The notes beneath the pieces are model-generated. The model saw nothing but the letters and a program-made list of their open reading frames with translations. It was not told the origin of the DNA and did no database searches. Positions 17,225 through 25,496 of a DNA stretch of 64,000 nt are shown here, piece after piece. The stretch lies in NCBI GenBank assembly GCA_910576815.1, contig CAJTKA010000018.1:1-64000 (forward strand), read 5' to 3'. This DNA comes from an uncultured Lachnospiraceae bacterium (GTDB lineage: Bacteria > Bacillota > Clostridia > Lachnospirales > Lachnospiraceae). Within the stretch, counting starts at the first letter, position 1; each line of letters starts with the position of its first letter. Position numbers and translations under genes: made by a program.

Positions 17225-17695
17225 TTATAGCCACAACGCTTCACTTAAGGCTTTTTGTGCCCTGACGTCTTCTAAGCATACCATCTTTACCAACAGCCAG
17301 GCCCGTTCATCTTCTGTCATTTCCGTAAGTTTTTGTGCCGCGTGGGAATCCTGAACATTTTTAATGATCTCGCACAGACATTCTTCTTTGTACTTGGCGC
17401 TGTTCATGGCTTCCAGCCACGCCTGCCGTTTCTTTTCCAGTATTTCAAGAAGAGCTGCTTTCGCTGTTTTTCCATCCATGATCTGTTTGATTTCATCAAG
17501 AGAAAATCCCAATGCCTTTAATTCCAGCAGTGCATTTAACTGCTGCACCTGCTCTGCCGAATAGTAGCGATACCCATTGGCAGCGTCTGTTTTCACAGGC
17601 TTAATGATGCCCTTCTTTTCATATAAACGCATTGCTTTTCTGGAAACTCCAAAAAAATCTGCGATCTCACCAATCAGCATAAGGTCGTTTTTCAT
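17225..17695 (-). CDS. MerR-family transcriptional regulator
   Basis: The 156-residue protein has a MerR winged helix (LIGEIADFFGVSRKAMRLYEK), the family block NGYRYYSAEQVQQLN, then a coiled-coil dimerisation helix. The C-terminal region is short and shows no obvious metal-binding cysteines, so it probably senses a drug, peptide or stress. The ATG at 17695 is preceded by GGAGAAG; a TTG 15 bases earlier begins inside that site. It is the last gene of the ABC operon, whose promoter has the 19-bp spacer typical of MerR targets, so autoregulation is likely. Confidence 0.88.
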   Translation of the reverse strand: MKNDLMLIGEIADFFGVSRKAMRLYEKKGIIKPVKTDAANGYRYYSAEQVQQLNALLELKALGFSLDEIKQIMDGKTAKAALLEILEKKRQAWLEAMNSAKYKEECLCEIIKNVQDSHAAQKLTEMTEDERAWLLVKMVCLEDVRAQKALSEALWL

Positions 17696-17744
17696 ATTTT
17701 TCTTCTCCAATCCCGAAAGACTCTTCAGTGCATCTTTCTTTTAT

Positions 17745-18698
17745 TTATTCTTCTAATGTTTCAAGAATCCTGTTTACACATACGGCGTTTGCTTTTAAGT
17801 TGTTTAGGCAGGTCATGAGCATCAGCGTGCCCGTTAAAATGGAACCCCTGACCTGAAAGCAGTAAACGATATCCGAAAATGCCATGCGCCCATGATAAAT
17901 AAATTGGTATCCGATCAACAGGATCATAAGATAGCCGCTGATTCCGAAGAAACACATACCCGCATCGCTGATTGCTTTTCTGATATGTGTTTTCATATTG
18001 ATTTTCAACAGTTTTCTGCTGGTTTTGGCACAGTTTTTCATCATCAATTCCTGGGCAGCATATAACAGGATGGTGTCTGCGTCAGTCAGTAACGGCTTGA
18101 TAGCGGAAGTATTCTCAGCCAAGGCTCTTTGCGATTCTTCCTTTAATTTGGGAATCGTTTTCAGCACAATCCGATCATTGATTATAAATGGAGGAATCGC
18201 AGATATCCATGTGATCCCCAGAAAAAGCAGACTGCTTTTCTGCATCAAATAGCAGGACAATGTAATATTGATGACTGCGACAATCAGATGGGGCATATTT
18301 AACGGACCGTTCATCATGGTAAAAGCCGTCTGGATATCACTGTTTAGCCTTGTCATCCATTCACCGTTGAAACGGCTGTCTATCCGCTGAAGCGGCATAC
18401 TTAACATTTTTTCAAACATCTTTTTTTGTAGAAGGATTTCTACTTTTGCAGAAAATGCCGCATATTTGGTCCATATGGTTCCATTATAGACAAACAGCGC
18501 TGCGCATAGCAAGCCGTATATGACACAGTGTTTCAAAAGTGCGTCGGCATCATTCCTTTCCAGATAACCAAAAACGGATTTCATTAAATTTGCACACAGG
18601 CAGGTCATGAGAGCATCGAACGGAGACCGCAGCAAAAGTAAGAACAGATATTTACGCCAAATGCCTATCTTGCTGATCAATTTTCTAAGAGCACCCAC
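17745..18698 (-). CDS. ABC exporter membrane subunit without its own ATPase
   Basis: The protein of about 317 residues has the six-helix layout of a type I ABC exporter, including the segment MPLQRIDSRFNGEWMTRLNSD that couples to the ATPase. It stops right after RILETLEE, where a nucleotide-binding domain would normally begin; no second ATPase follows. GTG at 18698 is the likely start, after GGAGG and overlapping the ATPase stop by 14 bases. It should pair with the other membrane subunit (19314-20276) over a shared ATPase dimer. Confidence 0.75.
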   Translation of the reverse strand: MGALRKLISKIGIWRKYLFLLLLRSPFDALMTCLCANLMKSVFGYLERNDADALLKHCVIYGLLCAALFVYNGTIWTKYAAFSAKVEILLQKKMFEKMLSMPLQRIDSRFNGEWMTRLNSDIQTAFTMMNGPLNMPHLIVAVINITLSCYLMQKSSLLFLGITWISAIPPFIINDRIVLKTIPKLKEESQRALAENTSAIKPLLTDADTILLYAAQELMMKNCAKTSRKLLKINMKTHIRKAISDAGMCFFGISGYLMILLIGYQFIYHGRMAFSDIVYCFQVRGSILTGTLMLMTCLNNLKANAVCVNRILETLEE

Positions 18699-19338
18699 GA
18701 GCCATCCTGCCTCCTTCCATACGATAGATGGTATAGCTGTCGTCCAAAGTTTCCAGGTGATGGGTGACATGGATCACGGTCCTGCCATCTGTTAATTTGC
18801 GCAGGGCATCCAGAACGGAATGCCCGGTATCCTGATCCAGTGCCGAAATTGGCTCATCCAGCAAAATGACAGGGGCATCCTTACAAAGTGCTCTGGCGAT
18901 TTGGATTCTCTGCGCCTGCCCGCCTGATACCTGATTTCCCCGTTCCCCTACATTGGTGTCCAGCCCGTTCGGAAGGTGTTCGATCCACTTTGTAAGACTT
19001 GCATTTTCGCAGGCCGCTCGGACTGCTTCATCTGTAATCGGGTGACCGCAGGTAATATTATCTCTTATGGATAATGGGAAAAGGCTGTTACTTTGCATCA
19101 CAAGCGATACCTGCTTTCTTATCTTCTCAAGGCTATGTTCACCCGCTATGACAGCCGTTCCTTGATCAGGCGCATAAAGACCCGCAAGGATTTTAAGCAG
19201 CGTACTTTTGCCGCATCCGCTGTCTCCGACGATACCGATGTGTTCACCGGGGTTGGCCCTGAGAGATAAGTTATTTATCACCATATGATTCCCATAAGAA
19301 AAGGAAATATTTTCTAAGTAAACTGCGTATGGAAACAT
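18685..19338 (-). CDS. ABC exporter ATPase, stand-alone
   Basis: This 217-residue nucleotide-binding domain has Walker A GDSGCGKST, signature VSGGQAQRIQIARAL, Walker B VILLDEP and the switch His in VIHVTHH. The start ATG overlaps the end of the upstream membrane gene by 25 bases and is preceded by GGAGGG at the right distance. That argues for a genuine split gene rather than a frameshift in a fused half-transporter. It is the only ATPase in the operon and probably acts as a homodimer. Confidence 0.88.
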   Translation of the reverse strand: MFPYAVYLENISFSYGNHMVINNLSLRANPGEHIGIVGDSGCGKSTLLKILAGLYAPDQGTAVIAGEHSLEKIRKQVSLVMQSNSLFPLSIRDNITCGHPITDEAVRAACENASLTKWIEHLPNGLDTNVGERGNQVSGGQAQRIQIARALCKDAPVILLDEPISALDQDTGHSVLDALRKLTDGRTVIHVTHHLETLDDSYTIYRMEGGRMARGCS

Positions 19339-20276
19339 AATTTTCCCTCCAATCTGTCAGCAGAGGCACGAAATCGTCTGAAAGAGGCATAGATTCCCGG
19401 CATATTCTGCAGGAAGCCGGAAATACTTCCCGACAGATTGATAAAGATATAAAAAGTCCCCAGGCTGATTTCTCCGTGAATCACCATAGCTCCGCCGGAT
19501 CCAAGCAATAACAGAAGGGGTACAAAGGAAAGCACGCCCGAAAGAGACATCAGTTTGGCTGTGATTCGTTCCTTCTTAACGGCTGCCTTACCCCATTGAG
19601 AAAGCGCCTCCTCCATAGAGCCTTTGATCAGCTGACAGGCGTCGTAGATCTGAATGATTGGAAATAATCCCAAAATCATGTCAGCCAATCCGTTGATTTT
19701 TTGTTTGCTGTTTTGGCATTGCCGTGTCTCGTTTTGAATGATCTTGCTGGAAAAGGAGCAATAGGCAATCAGCGGGAGCACGGGAACGACAGAAAGCAGA
19801 GTCAATTTTAAGTTCTGACAAAGCAGAAATAAAACCGTGACGACAAACGCACCAAACTGTTTCATCAGAGGAAAAAGACTTTCCGTCAAATAAGCAGAGA
19901 TTTCCTGCAGCTCATTTTGCATGGTGGACTGTTCTTCTCCCACATTGAGCTTTGAAATGGTTCGCGGATCACTTTGTAAATAAGATTTTGCATAACCCAT
20001 CCGCAGCTCATGTGCAAACATTTCGCAGGTATAGGAGGAAAGAAACAATGAAGCAAATTCGCTGATCGTGTGGATCAAAACGACTAATATTCCAAGGGTA
20101 AAAAAGACAGCCGTTTCCTTCTTGAAAGAAAAGAAATCTGCATTTCCAAGCAGATCCAGCAGCTGTGCCAAAAATTTGTTCCAGCATAAATTGATAATGA
20201 CAGACAGGAAGGTGAACAGAACTGCCATCATAAAAAGGATTTTGTGTAATTTGATCAGCTGCTTTAACAGTTTCAT
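19314..20276 (-). CDS. ABC exporter membrane subunit, first gene of the operon
   Basis: This 320-residue membrane protein has about six hydrophobic helices in the type I exporter order and ends just before the position where an ATPase domain would be fused. AGGAG lies upstream of the ATG. With the ATPase and the second membrane subunit it forms an exporter of unknown cargo, perhaps a drug or peptide given the MerR gene. No peptidase domain or precursor peptide is linked to it. Confidence 0.8.
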   Translation of the reverse strand: MKLLKQLIKLHKILFMMAVLFTFLSVIINLCWNKFLAQLLDLLGNADFFSFKKETAVFFTLGILVVLIHTISEFASLFLSSYTCEMFAHELRMGYAKSYLQSDPRTISKLNVGEEQSTMQNELQEISAYLTESLFPLMKQFGAFVVTVLFLLCQNLKLTLLSVVPVLPLIAYCSFSSKIIQNETRQCQNSKQKINGLADMILGLFPIIQIYDACQLIKGSMEEALSQWGKAAVKKERITAKLMSLSGVLSFVPLLLLLGSGGAMVIHGEISLGTFYIFINLSGSISGFLQNMPGIYASFRRFRASADRLEGKLCFHTQFT

Positions 20277-20334
20277 AACAGTTCTCCTGCTTCTCTTTGG
20301 GGGATTGGCGTGACTTTGAAAATTGTTTTTTACA

Positions 20335-20365
20335 AGTGTAAGCTATGTCCCAGGGGCAGGGTCAA
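20335..20365 (-). promoter_or_regulatory. MerR-type promoter of the ABC-merR operon
   Basis: On the minus strand TTGACC (20365-20360), a long 19-bp spacer and TACACT (20340-20335). The imperfect dyad GTCCCAGGGGCAGGGTC (20347-20363, plus strand) fills the spacer and overlaps the -35. Over-long spacers with a centred dyad are the hallmark of promoters activated by MerR proteins through DNA untwisting. Confidence 0.7.
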
Positions 20366-20449
20366 GCAGGAAAACACATTCTTGTGCTAAAAAATGCAAT
20401 ATTTGTTGCAAAGAGATTGACAAAATAGTAAGAATCCGTAAAAATAGGA

Positions 20450-20478
20450 TTGACAAACGTCCGGGCAGGACATATACT
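20450..20478 (+). promoter_or_regulatory. Promoter of acpP
   Basis: TTGACA (20450-20455), a 17-bp spacer and TATACT (20473-20478) form a strong housekeeping promoter 45 bp ahead of acpP. It is divergent from the MerR-type promoter. Confidence 0.8.
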
Positions 20479-20493
20479 TTGAATGTCAAACTA
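20476..20493 (+). promoter_or_regulatory. FabT-like operator, copy 1
   Basis: The palindrome ACTTTGAATGTCAAACTA overlaps the -10 box and transcription start of acpP. It resembles the FabT operator of streptococci (TTTGATnnTCAAA type). The same 18-mer with two changed central bases lies ahead of fabD. No MarR/FabT regulator gene is in the window. Confidence 0.7.
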
Positions 20494-20522
20494 TTTTATA
20501 TGACGAAAAGGAGAACGGAGAA

Positions 20523-20756
20523 ATGTTAGAGAGAGTTATTGAGATCATTCAGGAGCAGTTAAACTTGGACGGTGTAGAAATCACCGAGGAATCGTCTTTT
20601 AAAGAGGATCTGGGTGCGGATTCTCTGGATTTGTTTGAGCTGGTAATGGCTTTTGAGGAGGAGTACGGTGTGGAGATCCCTTCCGAAGATCTGGAGCAGA
20701 TCACGACCGTAGGCGCTGTTGTAGAGTATATGAAAAGTAAAGGCGTTGAGGCGTAA
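20523..20756 (+). CDS. acpP: Acyl carrier protein
   Basis: This acidic 77-residue protein has the phosphopantetheine attachment motif GADSLDLFEL, with Ser34 as the modified residue. It carries growing acyl chains between the Fab enzymes encoded downstream. AAGGAG precedes the ATG. It is the first gene of the fatty-acid cluster, 33 bp ahead of fabK. Confidence 0.95.
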   Translation: MLERVIEIIQEQLNLDGVEITEESSFKEDLGADSLDLFELVMAFEEEYGVEIPSEDLEQITTVGAVVEYMKSKGVEA

Positions 20757-20789
20757 GCTGCCGAGCGACGATCAGTTAGAGGATATCAA

Positions 20790-21719
20790 ATGAAGACGAA
20801 AATTACGGAGCTTTTGGGGATCGAATATCCGATCATCCAGGGCGGTATGGCATGGGTAGCTGAGTATCATCTGGCAGCGGCGGTGTCCGAGGCGGGTGGT
20901 CTTGGTATCATTGGCGCGGGCGGCGCGCCGGCATCCTTTGTCAGGGAGCAGATTCAGAAGACGAAGGAGCTGACAAAAAAGCCTTTTGGCGTCAATGTAA
21001 TGCTGATGAATCCCGAGGCGGACGAGATCGCGAAAGTGATCGTCGACGAGGGCGTGCAAGTGGTAACGACTGGTGCAGGTAATCCGGGCAAGTATTTGGC
21101 TGACTGGAAAGCTGCGGGCATTAAGGTGGCGCCCGTGGTTGCAAGTGTGGCACTGGCAAAAATGATGGAGCGTGCCGGGGTTGACGCAGTGATCGCGGAG
21201 GGTACGGAATCCGGCGGCCATATCGGTTCGGCGACGACCATGACGCTTGTGCCCCAGGTGGTGGATGCGGTGAGCATTCCCGTGATCGCGGCAGGCGGCA
21301 TTGCAGACGGCAGAGGATTTGCCGCGGCGATGATGCTGGGCGCGGAGGCGGTGCAGATGGGCACCCGTTTTGTGGTGGCGAAAGAGTCCATCGTACATGA
21401 AAATTATAAGAAAAAAATCCTGGCGGCGAAGGATATTGACTCTGAGGTAACGGGTACGACCCACGGTCATCCGGTGCGCCAGATCCGCAACAATATGACC
21501 AGAGAGTACATAAAGCTTGAGAAGGCAGGAGCGCCGTTCGAGGAGCTGGAGCATCTGACGCTGGGTGCGCTGCGTAAGGCTGTTGTAGAGGGCGATACCG
21601 TGAACGGTACGCTGATGGCAGGCCAGATCGCAGGCATGATCAAGGAGGAGATGACCTGTGCGGAGATGATCCATGAGATCATGGAGCAGGCAGAGTCTCT
21701 CTTGCAGGGCAGGGCTTAA
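20790..21719 (+). CDS. fabK: Enoyl-ACP reductase II (flavoprotein)
   Basis: This 309-residue TIM-barrel flavoprotein starts MKTKITELLGIEYPIIQGGM. It contains ESGGHIGSATTMTLVPQV and IAAGGIADGRGFAAAMMLGA, the FMN-binding blocks of FabK. FabK reduces the enoyl-ACP double bond in the last step of each elongation cycle and is insensitive to triclosan. It lies between acpP and an intrinsic terminator; no FabI is present in the cluster, so this should be the main enoyl reductase. A more distant relative sits at 25497-26555. Confidence 0.93.
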   Translation: MKTKITELLGIEYPIIQGGMAWVAEYHLAAAVSEAGGLGIIGAGGAPASFVREQIQKTKELTKKPFGVNVMLMNPEADEIAKVIVDEGVQVVTTGAGNPGKYLADWKAAGIKVAPVVASVALAKMMERAGVDAVIAEGTESGGHIGSATTMTLVPQVVDAVSIPVIAAGGIADGRGFAAAMMLGAEAVQMGTRFVVAKESIVHENYKKKILAAKDIDSEVTGTTHGHPVRQIRNNMTREYIKLEKAGAPFEELEHLTLGALRKAVVEGDTVNGTLMAGQIAGMIKEEMTCAEMIHEIMEQAESLLQGRA

Positions 21720-21733
21720 TAGAATATTTTGGC

Positions 21734-21766
21734 GGAGAATGCCAACAGTTGGCATTCTCCTTTTTC
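21734..21766 (+). terminator. Intrinsic terminator between fabK and fabD
   Basis: Stem GGAGAATGCC (21734-21743) / GGCATTCTCC (21751-21760) with loop AACAGTT is followed by TTTTTC. The right arm doubles as a candidate -35 (TTGGCA, 21749-21754), 17 bp from TAAATA (21772-21777), for a separate fabD promoter. The stem arms match those of the composite elements at 27614-27641 and 42969-42996. Confidence 0.78.
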
Positions 21767-21776
21767 TAAACTAAAT

Positions 21777-21794
21777 ACTTTGAAATTCAAACTA
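21777..21794 (+). promoter_or_regulatory. FabT-like operator, copy 2
   Basis: ACTTTGAAATTCAAACTA differs from the acpP operator only in the two central bases. It lies 30 bp before fabD and overlaps the end of the candidate -10, so the fabD-fabH part of the cluster is probably co-regulated with acpP-fabK. Confidence 0.7.
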
Positions 21795-21824
21795 ATTGAA
21801 GCAATCGGAATGGAGGAAGGTTTT

Positions 21825-22742
21825 ATGGGTAAAATTGCTTTTATGTTCCCAGGACAGGGAGCACAGTATGTGGGGATGGGTAAAGATTTTTACGAGCAGA
21901 TCCCAGTCTGTAAAGAGATGTTTGAGCTGGCGGGCAAGGCAAGTGGGCTGGATGTGGCGGCTCTCTGCTTTGAGGAAAATGAGCAGATCAACATTACGGA
22001 GTACACGCAGATCGCTATGCTGGCAGCAGAGGTAGCGATGTTAAAGGCTGTCGAGGAGAAAGGCGTGAAGCCCGATGTGACAGGGGGACTCAGCTTAGGC
22101 GAGTACGGCGCTCTGGTGGCAAGCGGCGTGATGAGTCCTGAGGATGTCTTTCAGATCGTGAGAAAGCGCGGCATCTATATGCAGGAGGCGGTGCCAAACG
22201 GCGGCGCGATGGTGGCGGTACTGGGTCTGGATACGGCAGTGATTGAAAAGATTTGTGAGGAGACTCCCGGGATGGTGACGATCGCAAATTATAACTGCCC
22301 CGGTCAGATCGTGATTACAGGCGAGGAGACTGCGGCGCAGGCGGCAGTGGAGAAACTGACGGCAGCAGGCGCTAAGCGGTGTGTGACTTTGAATGTGAGC
22401 GGCCCCTTCCATTCTCCGCTGCTTGTGGGTGCAGGAGAGAAATTAGCGAAAGAACTTGAAAATGTGGAAATCCATGATATCGCCATTCCTTACATTGCCA
22501 ATGTGACGGCGGATTATGTGAAGGACAAGGCGGATGTAAAGCCGCTTTTGGAGAAGCAGGTTTCCTCCTCCGTGAAGTGGCAGCAGACCGTGGAGCGGAT
22601 GATCGCGGACGGTGTGGACACGTTCGTGGAAATCGGACCGGGCAAGACGCTTTCCGGATTTATGCGTAAGATCAACAAGGAGATGAAGGTCATCAATATC
22701 GAGAAGGTGGAGGATTTGGAGAAACTTTCTGGTTTGTGCTGA
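21825..22742 (+). CDS. fabD: Malonyl-CoA:ACP transacylase
   Basis: The 305-residue enzyme starts MGKIAFMFPGQGAQYVGMGK and has the nucleophile in GLSLGEYGAL and the FHSPLL His block. It loads malonyl groups onto ACP. The ATG at 21825 follows GGAGGAAGG; the frame is open further upstream, but those residues overlap the terminator and operator and are unlike the family. Confidence 0.95.
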   Translation: MGKIAFMFPGQGAQYVGMGKDFYEQIPVCKEMFELAGKASGLDVAALCFEENEQINITEYTQIAMLAAEVAMLKAVEEKGVKPDVTGGLSLGEYGALVASGVMSPEDVFQIVRKRGIYMQEAVPNGGAMVAVLGLDTAVIEKICEETPGMVTIANYNCPGQIVITGEETAAQAAVEKLTAAGAKRCVTLNVSGPFHSPLLVGAGEKLAKELENVEIHDIAIPYIANVTADYVKDKADVKPLLEKQVSSSVKWQQTVERMIADGVDTFVEIGPGKTLSGFMRKINKEMKVINIEKVEDLEKLSGLC

Positions 22743-22802
22743 TGCTCAATCGACAAAGCAATTTGCGGATGGTAATGAAAGAAAATAATTAGGAGGACAG
22801 AT

Positions 22803-23543
22803 ATGTTTACAGGAAAAGTAGCGCTCGTGACGGGCGCGGGCCGCGGTATCGGGCGGGAGATTGCGCTGACGCTGGCGGAATACGGCGCGGATGTGATCGT
22901 GAATTACAACGGTTCCAAAGAGAAAGCAGAGGAGGTCGTTTCTCAGATCGAGGCAATGGGAAGAAAGGCGGCGGCAGTGCAGTGCAGCGTGTCGGATCAC
23001 GAGGCCTGCGGGAAGATGATAACCGATATGCTGGCTGCGTTTGGACATATTGACATTTTAGTGAACAATGCGGGTATTACCAGAGACAATCTGATGATCA
23101 AGATGACGGAGGAAGATTTCGACGCGGTCATCGATACCAACCTGAAAGGGACGTTCAATACCATTAAGCATATGTACCGTCCTTTCTTGAAGCAGAAGGC
23201 GGGCAGGATCATCAATCTATCTTCTGTGTCGGGAGTGCTTGGTAATGCGGGACAGGCTAATTATGCGGCGTCCAAGGCGGGTGTGATTGGGCTGACAAAG
23301 TCCATGGCGAGAGAACTTGCGAGCAGGAATATCACGGTCAACGCGGTGGCGCCGGGCTTTATCGATACGGATATGACGCAGGCCATGACGGATGCGGCAA
23401 AAGAGGCGACCCTTTCGCAGATTCCCTTAAAGAGAGTGGGAACGACGAAAGATATTGCGGAGACGGTGGCGTTTCTTGCAAGCGATAAGGCGGGATATAT
23501 CACCGGGCAGGTGATTTCTGTCGATGGAGGAATGGCGATTTGA
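22803..23543 (+). CDS. fabG: 3-oxoacyl-ACP reductase
   Basis: This 246-residue short-chain dehydrogenase has the NADPH motif TGAGRGIGREIA, the NNAG block, and the catalytic set in LSSVSG and YAASKAG. It reduces 3-ketoacyl-ACP in the elongation cycle. AGGAGG precedes the ATG. An unusual 206-bp gap with an inverted-repeat element separates it from fabF. Confidence 0.95.
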   Translation: MFTGKVALVTGAGRGIGREIALTLAEYGADVIVNYNGSKEKAEEVVSQIEAMGRKAAAVQCSVSDHEACGKMITDMLAAFGHIDILVNNAGITRDNLMIKMTEEDFDAVIDTNLKGTFNTIKHMYRPFLKQKAGRIINLSSVSGVLGNAGQANYAASKAGVIGLTKSMARELASRNITVNAVAPGFIDTDMTQAMTDAAKEATLSQIPLKRVGTTKDIAETVAFLASDKAGYITGQVISVDGGMAI

Positions 23544-23559
23544 TTTTTGACAATGCGAC

Positions 23560-23693
23560 GCTTGGACGAGATCATATTCTGCGTCGCCGCGCTCTCGCTC
23601 CGTGAAAAACGCAGCGGATACTAGGCTCGTGAAAACCTCGCCAAGTACCGGCGCTTTTCAAGGGGCTCCTTGAGAATATGATCTCATCCAAGC
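23560..23693. repeat. 134-bp inverted-repeat (MITE-like) element between fabG and fabF
   Basis: The element is bounded by 21-bp arms: 23560-23580 begins GCTTGGACGAGATCATA, and 23673-23693 is its reverse complement with one mismatch. The interior is GC-rich, with further short stems and no open frame. It starts 17 bp after the fabG stop. The symmetry suggests a small mobile or transcript-folding element; no second copy was found in the window. Confidence 0.75.
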
Positions 23694-23749
23694 TGTGTAT
23701 CGGGAAAAGAAACATTACAAATATGTCAATAATAAAAAGGAGTTTGAGT

Positions 23750-24985
23750 ATGAGCAGACGAGTAGTAGTAACAGGTATGGGTGCAATCACGCCGATTGGT
23801 CTGAGTGTAAACGAATTTTGGGCGGGGGTAAAGGAAGGAAAGATTGGTTTTGCCCCGATCACGAAGTTTGACGCTTCCGAGTTTAAGTGTAAACTGGCGG
23901 CGGAAGTCAAGGATTTTGACGGCAAGAATTACATGGATTTTAAGGCGGCCAAGAGAATGGAGCCGTTTTCTCAGTATGCGGTGGCGGCGGCGAAGGAAGC
24001 GCTGGAAGACGCAGGGATCGATATGGAGAAGGAAGATCCTTATCGCGTAGGCGTGGCGGTCGGTTCGGGCACGGGTTCGTTGCAGGCGATGGAGCGTTCT
24101 CACAGCAGACTGCTGGAAAAGGGGCCTTCCCGCATTGAGCCGCTCTTTGTGCCGCTCACCATCTCCAACATGGCGGCGGGCAATGTGTCGATTCAGTTTG
24201 GATTAAAAGGAAAGAGCATCAATGTGGTGACGGCCTGTGCCACGGGAACAAACTCGATTGGTGAGGCGTTCCGTACCATTCAGTATGGCGATGCGGAAGT
24301 GATGGTAGCGGGCGGCACCGAAGGCAGCGTATGTCCCATCGGTATCGGCGGCTTTTCCGCGCTGACGGCGCTGACCTCCTCCGAGGATCCTGGGCGCTGC
24401 TCGATTCCCTTTGATAAGGAGCGCAGCGGCTTTGTGATGGGCGAAGGCGCGGGCATCGTGGTGCTGGAGGAGTTAGAGCACGCGAAAGCAAGAGGCGCAA
24501 AGATTTACGCGGAGGTGGCGGGCTACGGCTGTTCTTCCGACGCATATCACATCACTTCTCCCGCGGAAGACGGTGCAGGCGCGGCCAAGGCAATGGAGTA
24601 TGCGGTGAAAGACGCAGGCCTGAATTTAGACGATATTACGTATATCAATGCGCATGGAACCAGCACGCATCACAACGATTTGTTTGAGACGAGGGCAATC
24701 AAGCTGCTCTTTGGCGATCACGCGAAAAATATCAAGATCAATTCCACCAAGTCCATGGTAGGCCATCTTCTGGGTGCGGCAGGCGCGATCGAGTTTGTCA
24801 CTTGCGTAAAGGAATTGCAGGAGGGCTATATCCATCGCACAGTCGGTTATCAGGTGCCGGACGAGGAGTGCGATCTGGACTACTGCAAAGAGGCCTGTGA
24901 GACGGATGTCGAGTATGCGCTTTCTAATTCGCTGGGCTTTGGCGGACACAATGCGAGCCTGGTCGTGAAGAAATACCACGAATAG
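23750..24985 (+). CDS. fabF: 3-oxoacyl-ACP synthase II
   Basis: This 411-residue condensing enzyme has the catalytic Cys in TACATGTNSIGEA and the two His in INAHGTSTHHND and KSMVGHLLGAAG. It extends acyl-ACP by two carbons and controls unsaturated/cis-vaccenate-type elongation in other bacteria. AAAAGGAG precedes the ATG at 23750; 24 more upstream codons are open but come from the inverted-repeat element. Confidence 0.95.
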   Translation: MSRRVVVTGMGAITPIGLSVNEFWAGVKEGKIGFAPITKFDASEFKCKLAAEVKDFDGKNYMDFKAAKRMEPFSQYAVAAAKEALEDAGIDMEKEDPYRVGVAVGSGTGSLQAMERSHSRLLEKGPSRIEPLFVPLTISNMAAGNVSIQFGLKGKSINVVTACATGTNSIGEAFRTIQYGDAEVMVAGGTEGSVCPIGIGGFSALTALTSSEDPGRCSIPFDKERSGFVMGEGAGIVVLEELEHAKARGAKIYAEVAGYGCSSDAYHITSPAEDGAGAAKAMEYAVKDAGLNLDDITYINAHGTSTHHNDLFETRAIKLLFGDHAKNIKINSTKSMVGHLLGAAGAIEFVTCVKELQEGYIHRTVGYQVPDEECDLDYCKEACETDVEYALSNSLGFGGHNASLVVKKYHE

Positions 24986-24997
24986 GAGGATTCAAAA

Positions 24998-25426
24998 ATG
25001 TCTTTAATGGGTGCGAAAGAAATCATGGAAATCATTCCTCACAGGCAGCCCTTTATGTTGATCGATACCATTGAGGAGCTGGAAGAAGGGAAACGGGTAG
25101 TGGCTAAAAAATGTGTGTCCTATAATGAACCTTTTTTTGCAGGGCACTTTCCGCAGGAGCCGGTGATGCCGGGCGTACTGATCGTGGAGGCGCTTGCGCA
25201 GACGGGCGCGGTGGCGATTTTAAGCCAGCCTGAGTTTAAGGGAAAGACCGCTTACTTTGCGGGAATCAACAATGCGAAATTTAAGGGCAAGGTCGTGCCG
25301 GGCGATGTGCTTACACTGGAGACCGAGATTGTAAAGATCAAGGGACCGATCGGCATGGGACAGGCGAAGGCTTATGTGGACGGGAAACTGGTGACGCAGG
25401 CGGAACTGACTTTTGCAATCGGATAA
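24998..25426 (+). CDS. fabZ: 3-hydroxyacyl-ACP dehydratase
   Basis: This 142-residue hot-dog-fold enzyme has IIPHRQPFMLID and the catalytic GHFPQEPVMPGVLIVEA, with the active His and Glu. It removes water from 3-hydroxyacyl-ACP. It follows fabF by 12 bp. Its stop codon overlaps the first bases of the 49-bp repeat copy 2. Confidence 0.95.
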   Translation: MSLMGAKEIMEIIPHRQPFMLIDTIEELEEGKRVVAKKCVSYNEPFFAGHFPQEPVMPGVLIVEALAQTGAVAILSQPEFKGKTAYFAGINNAKFKGKVVPGDVLTLETEIVKIKGPIGMGQAKAYVDGKLVTQAELTFAIG

Positions 25427-25473
25427 TAGTAAAGTTGCTTCGCAACTTAACTATGCGAGGATCTGCGATCCTC
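25425..25473 (+). repeat. 49-bp twin-hairpin intergenic repeat, copy 2
   Basis: It is the same unit as 5168-5216 with one base changed in the second loop. It begins in the fabZ stop codon and ends 23 bp before the next gene. The two stems are fully preserved. Confidence 0.88.
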
Positions 25474-25496
25474 GGAATAGAGAAAGAGAGAAACGT

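Noticed and set aside
19314..19338. Frameshift between the exporter membrane domain and its ATPase
   Set aside because: A GGAGGG site lies at the right distance before the ATPase ATG, and both proteins begin and end at natural domain borders, so a genuine split gene fits better.
20772..21755. Long open frame on the opposite strand of fabK
   Set aside because: It mirrors fabK and has the His/Arg-rich composition of an antisense shadow, with no family-like motif or ribosome site.
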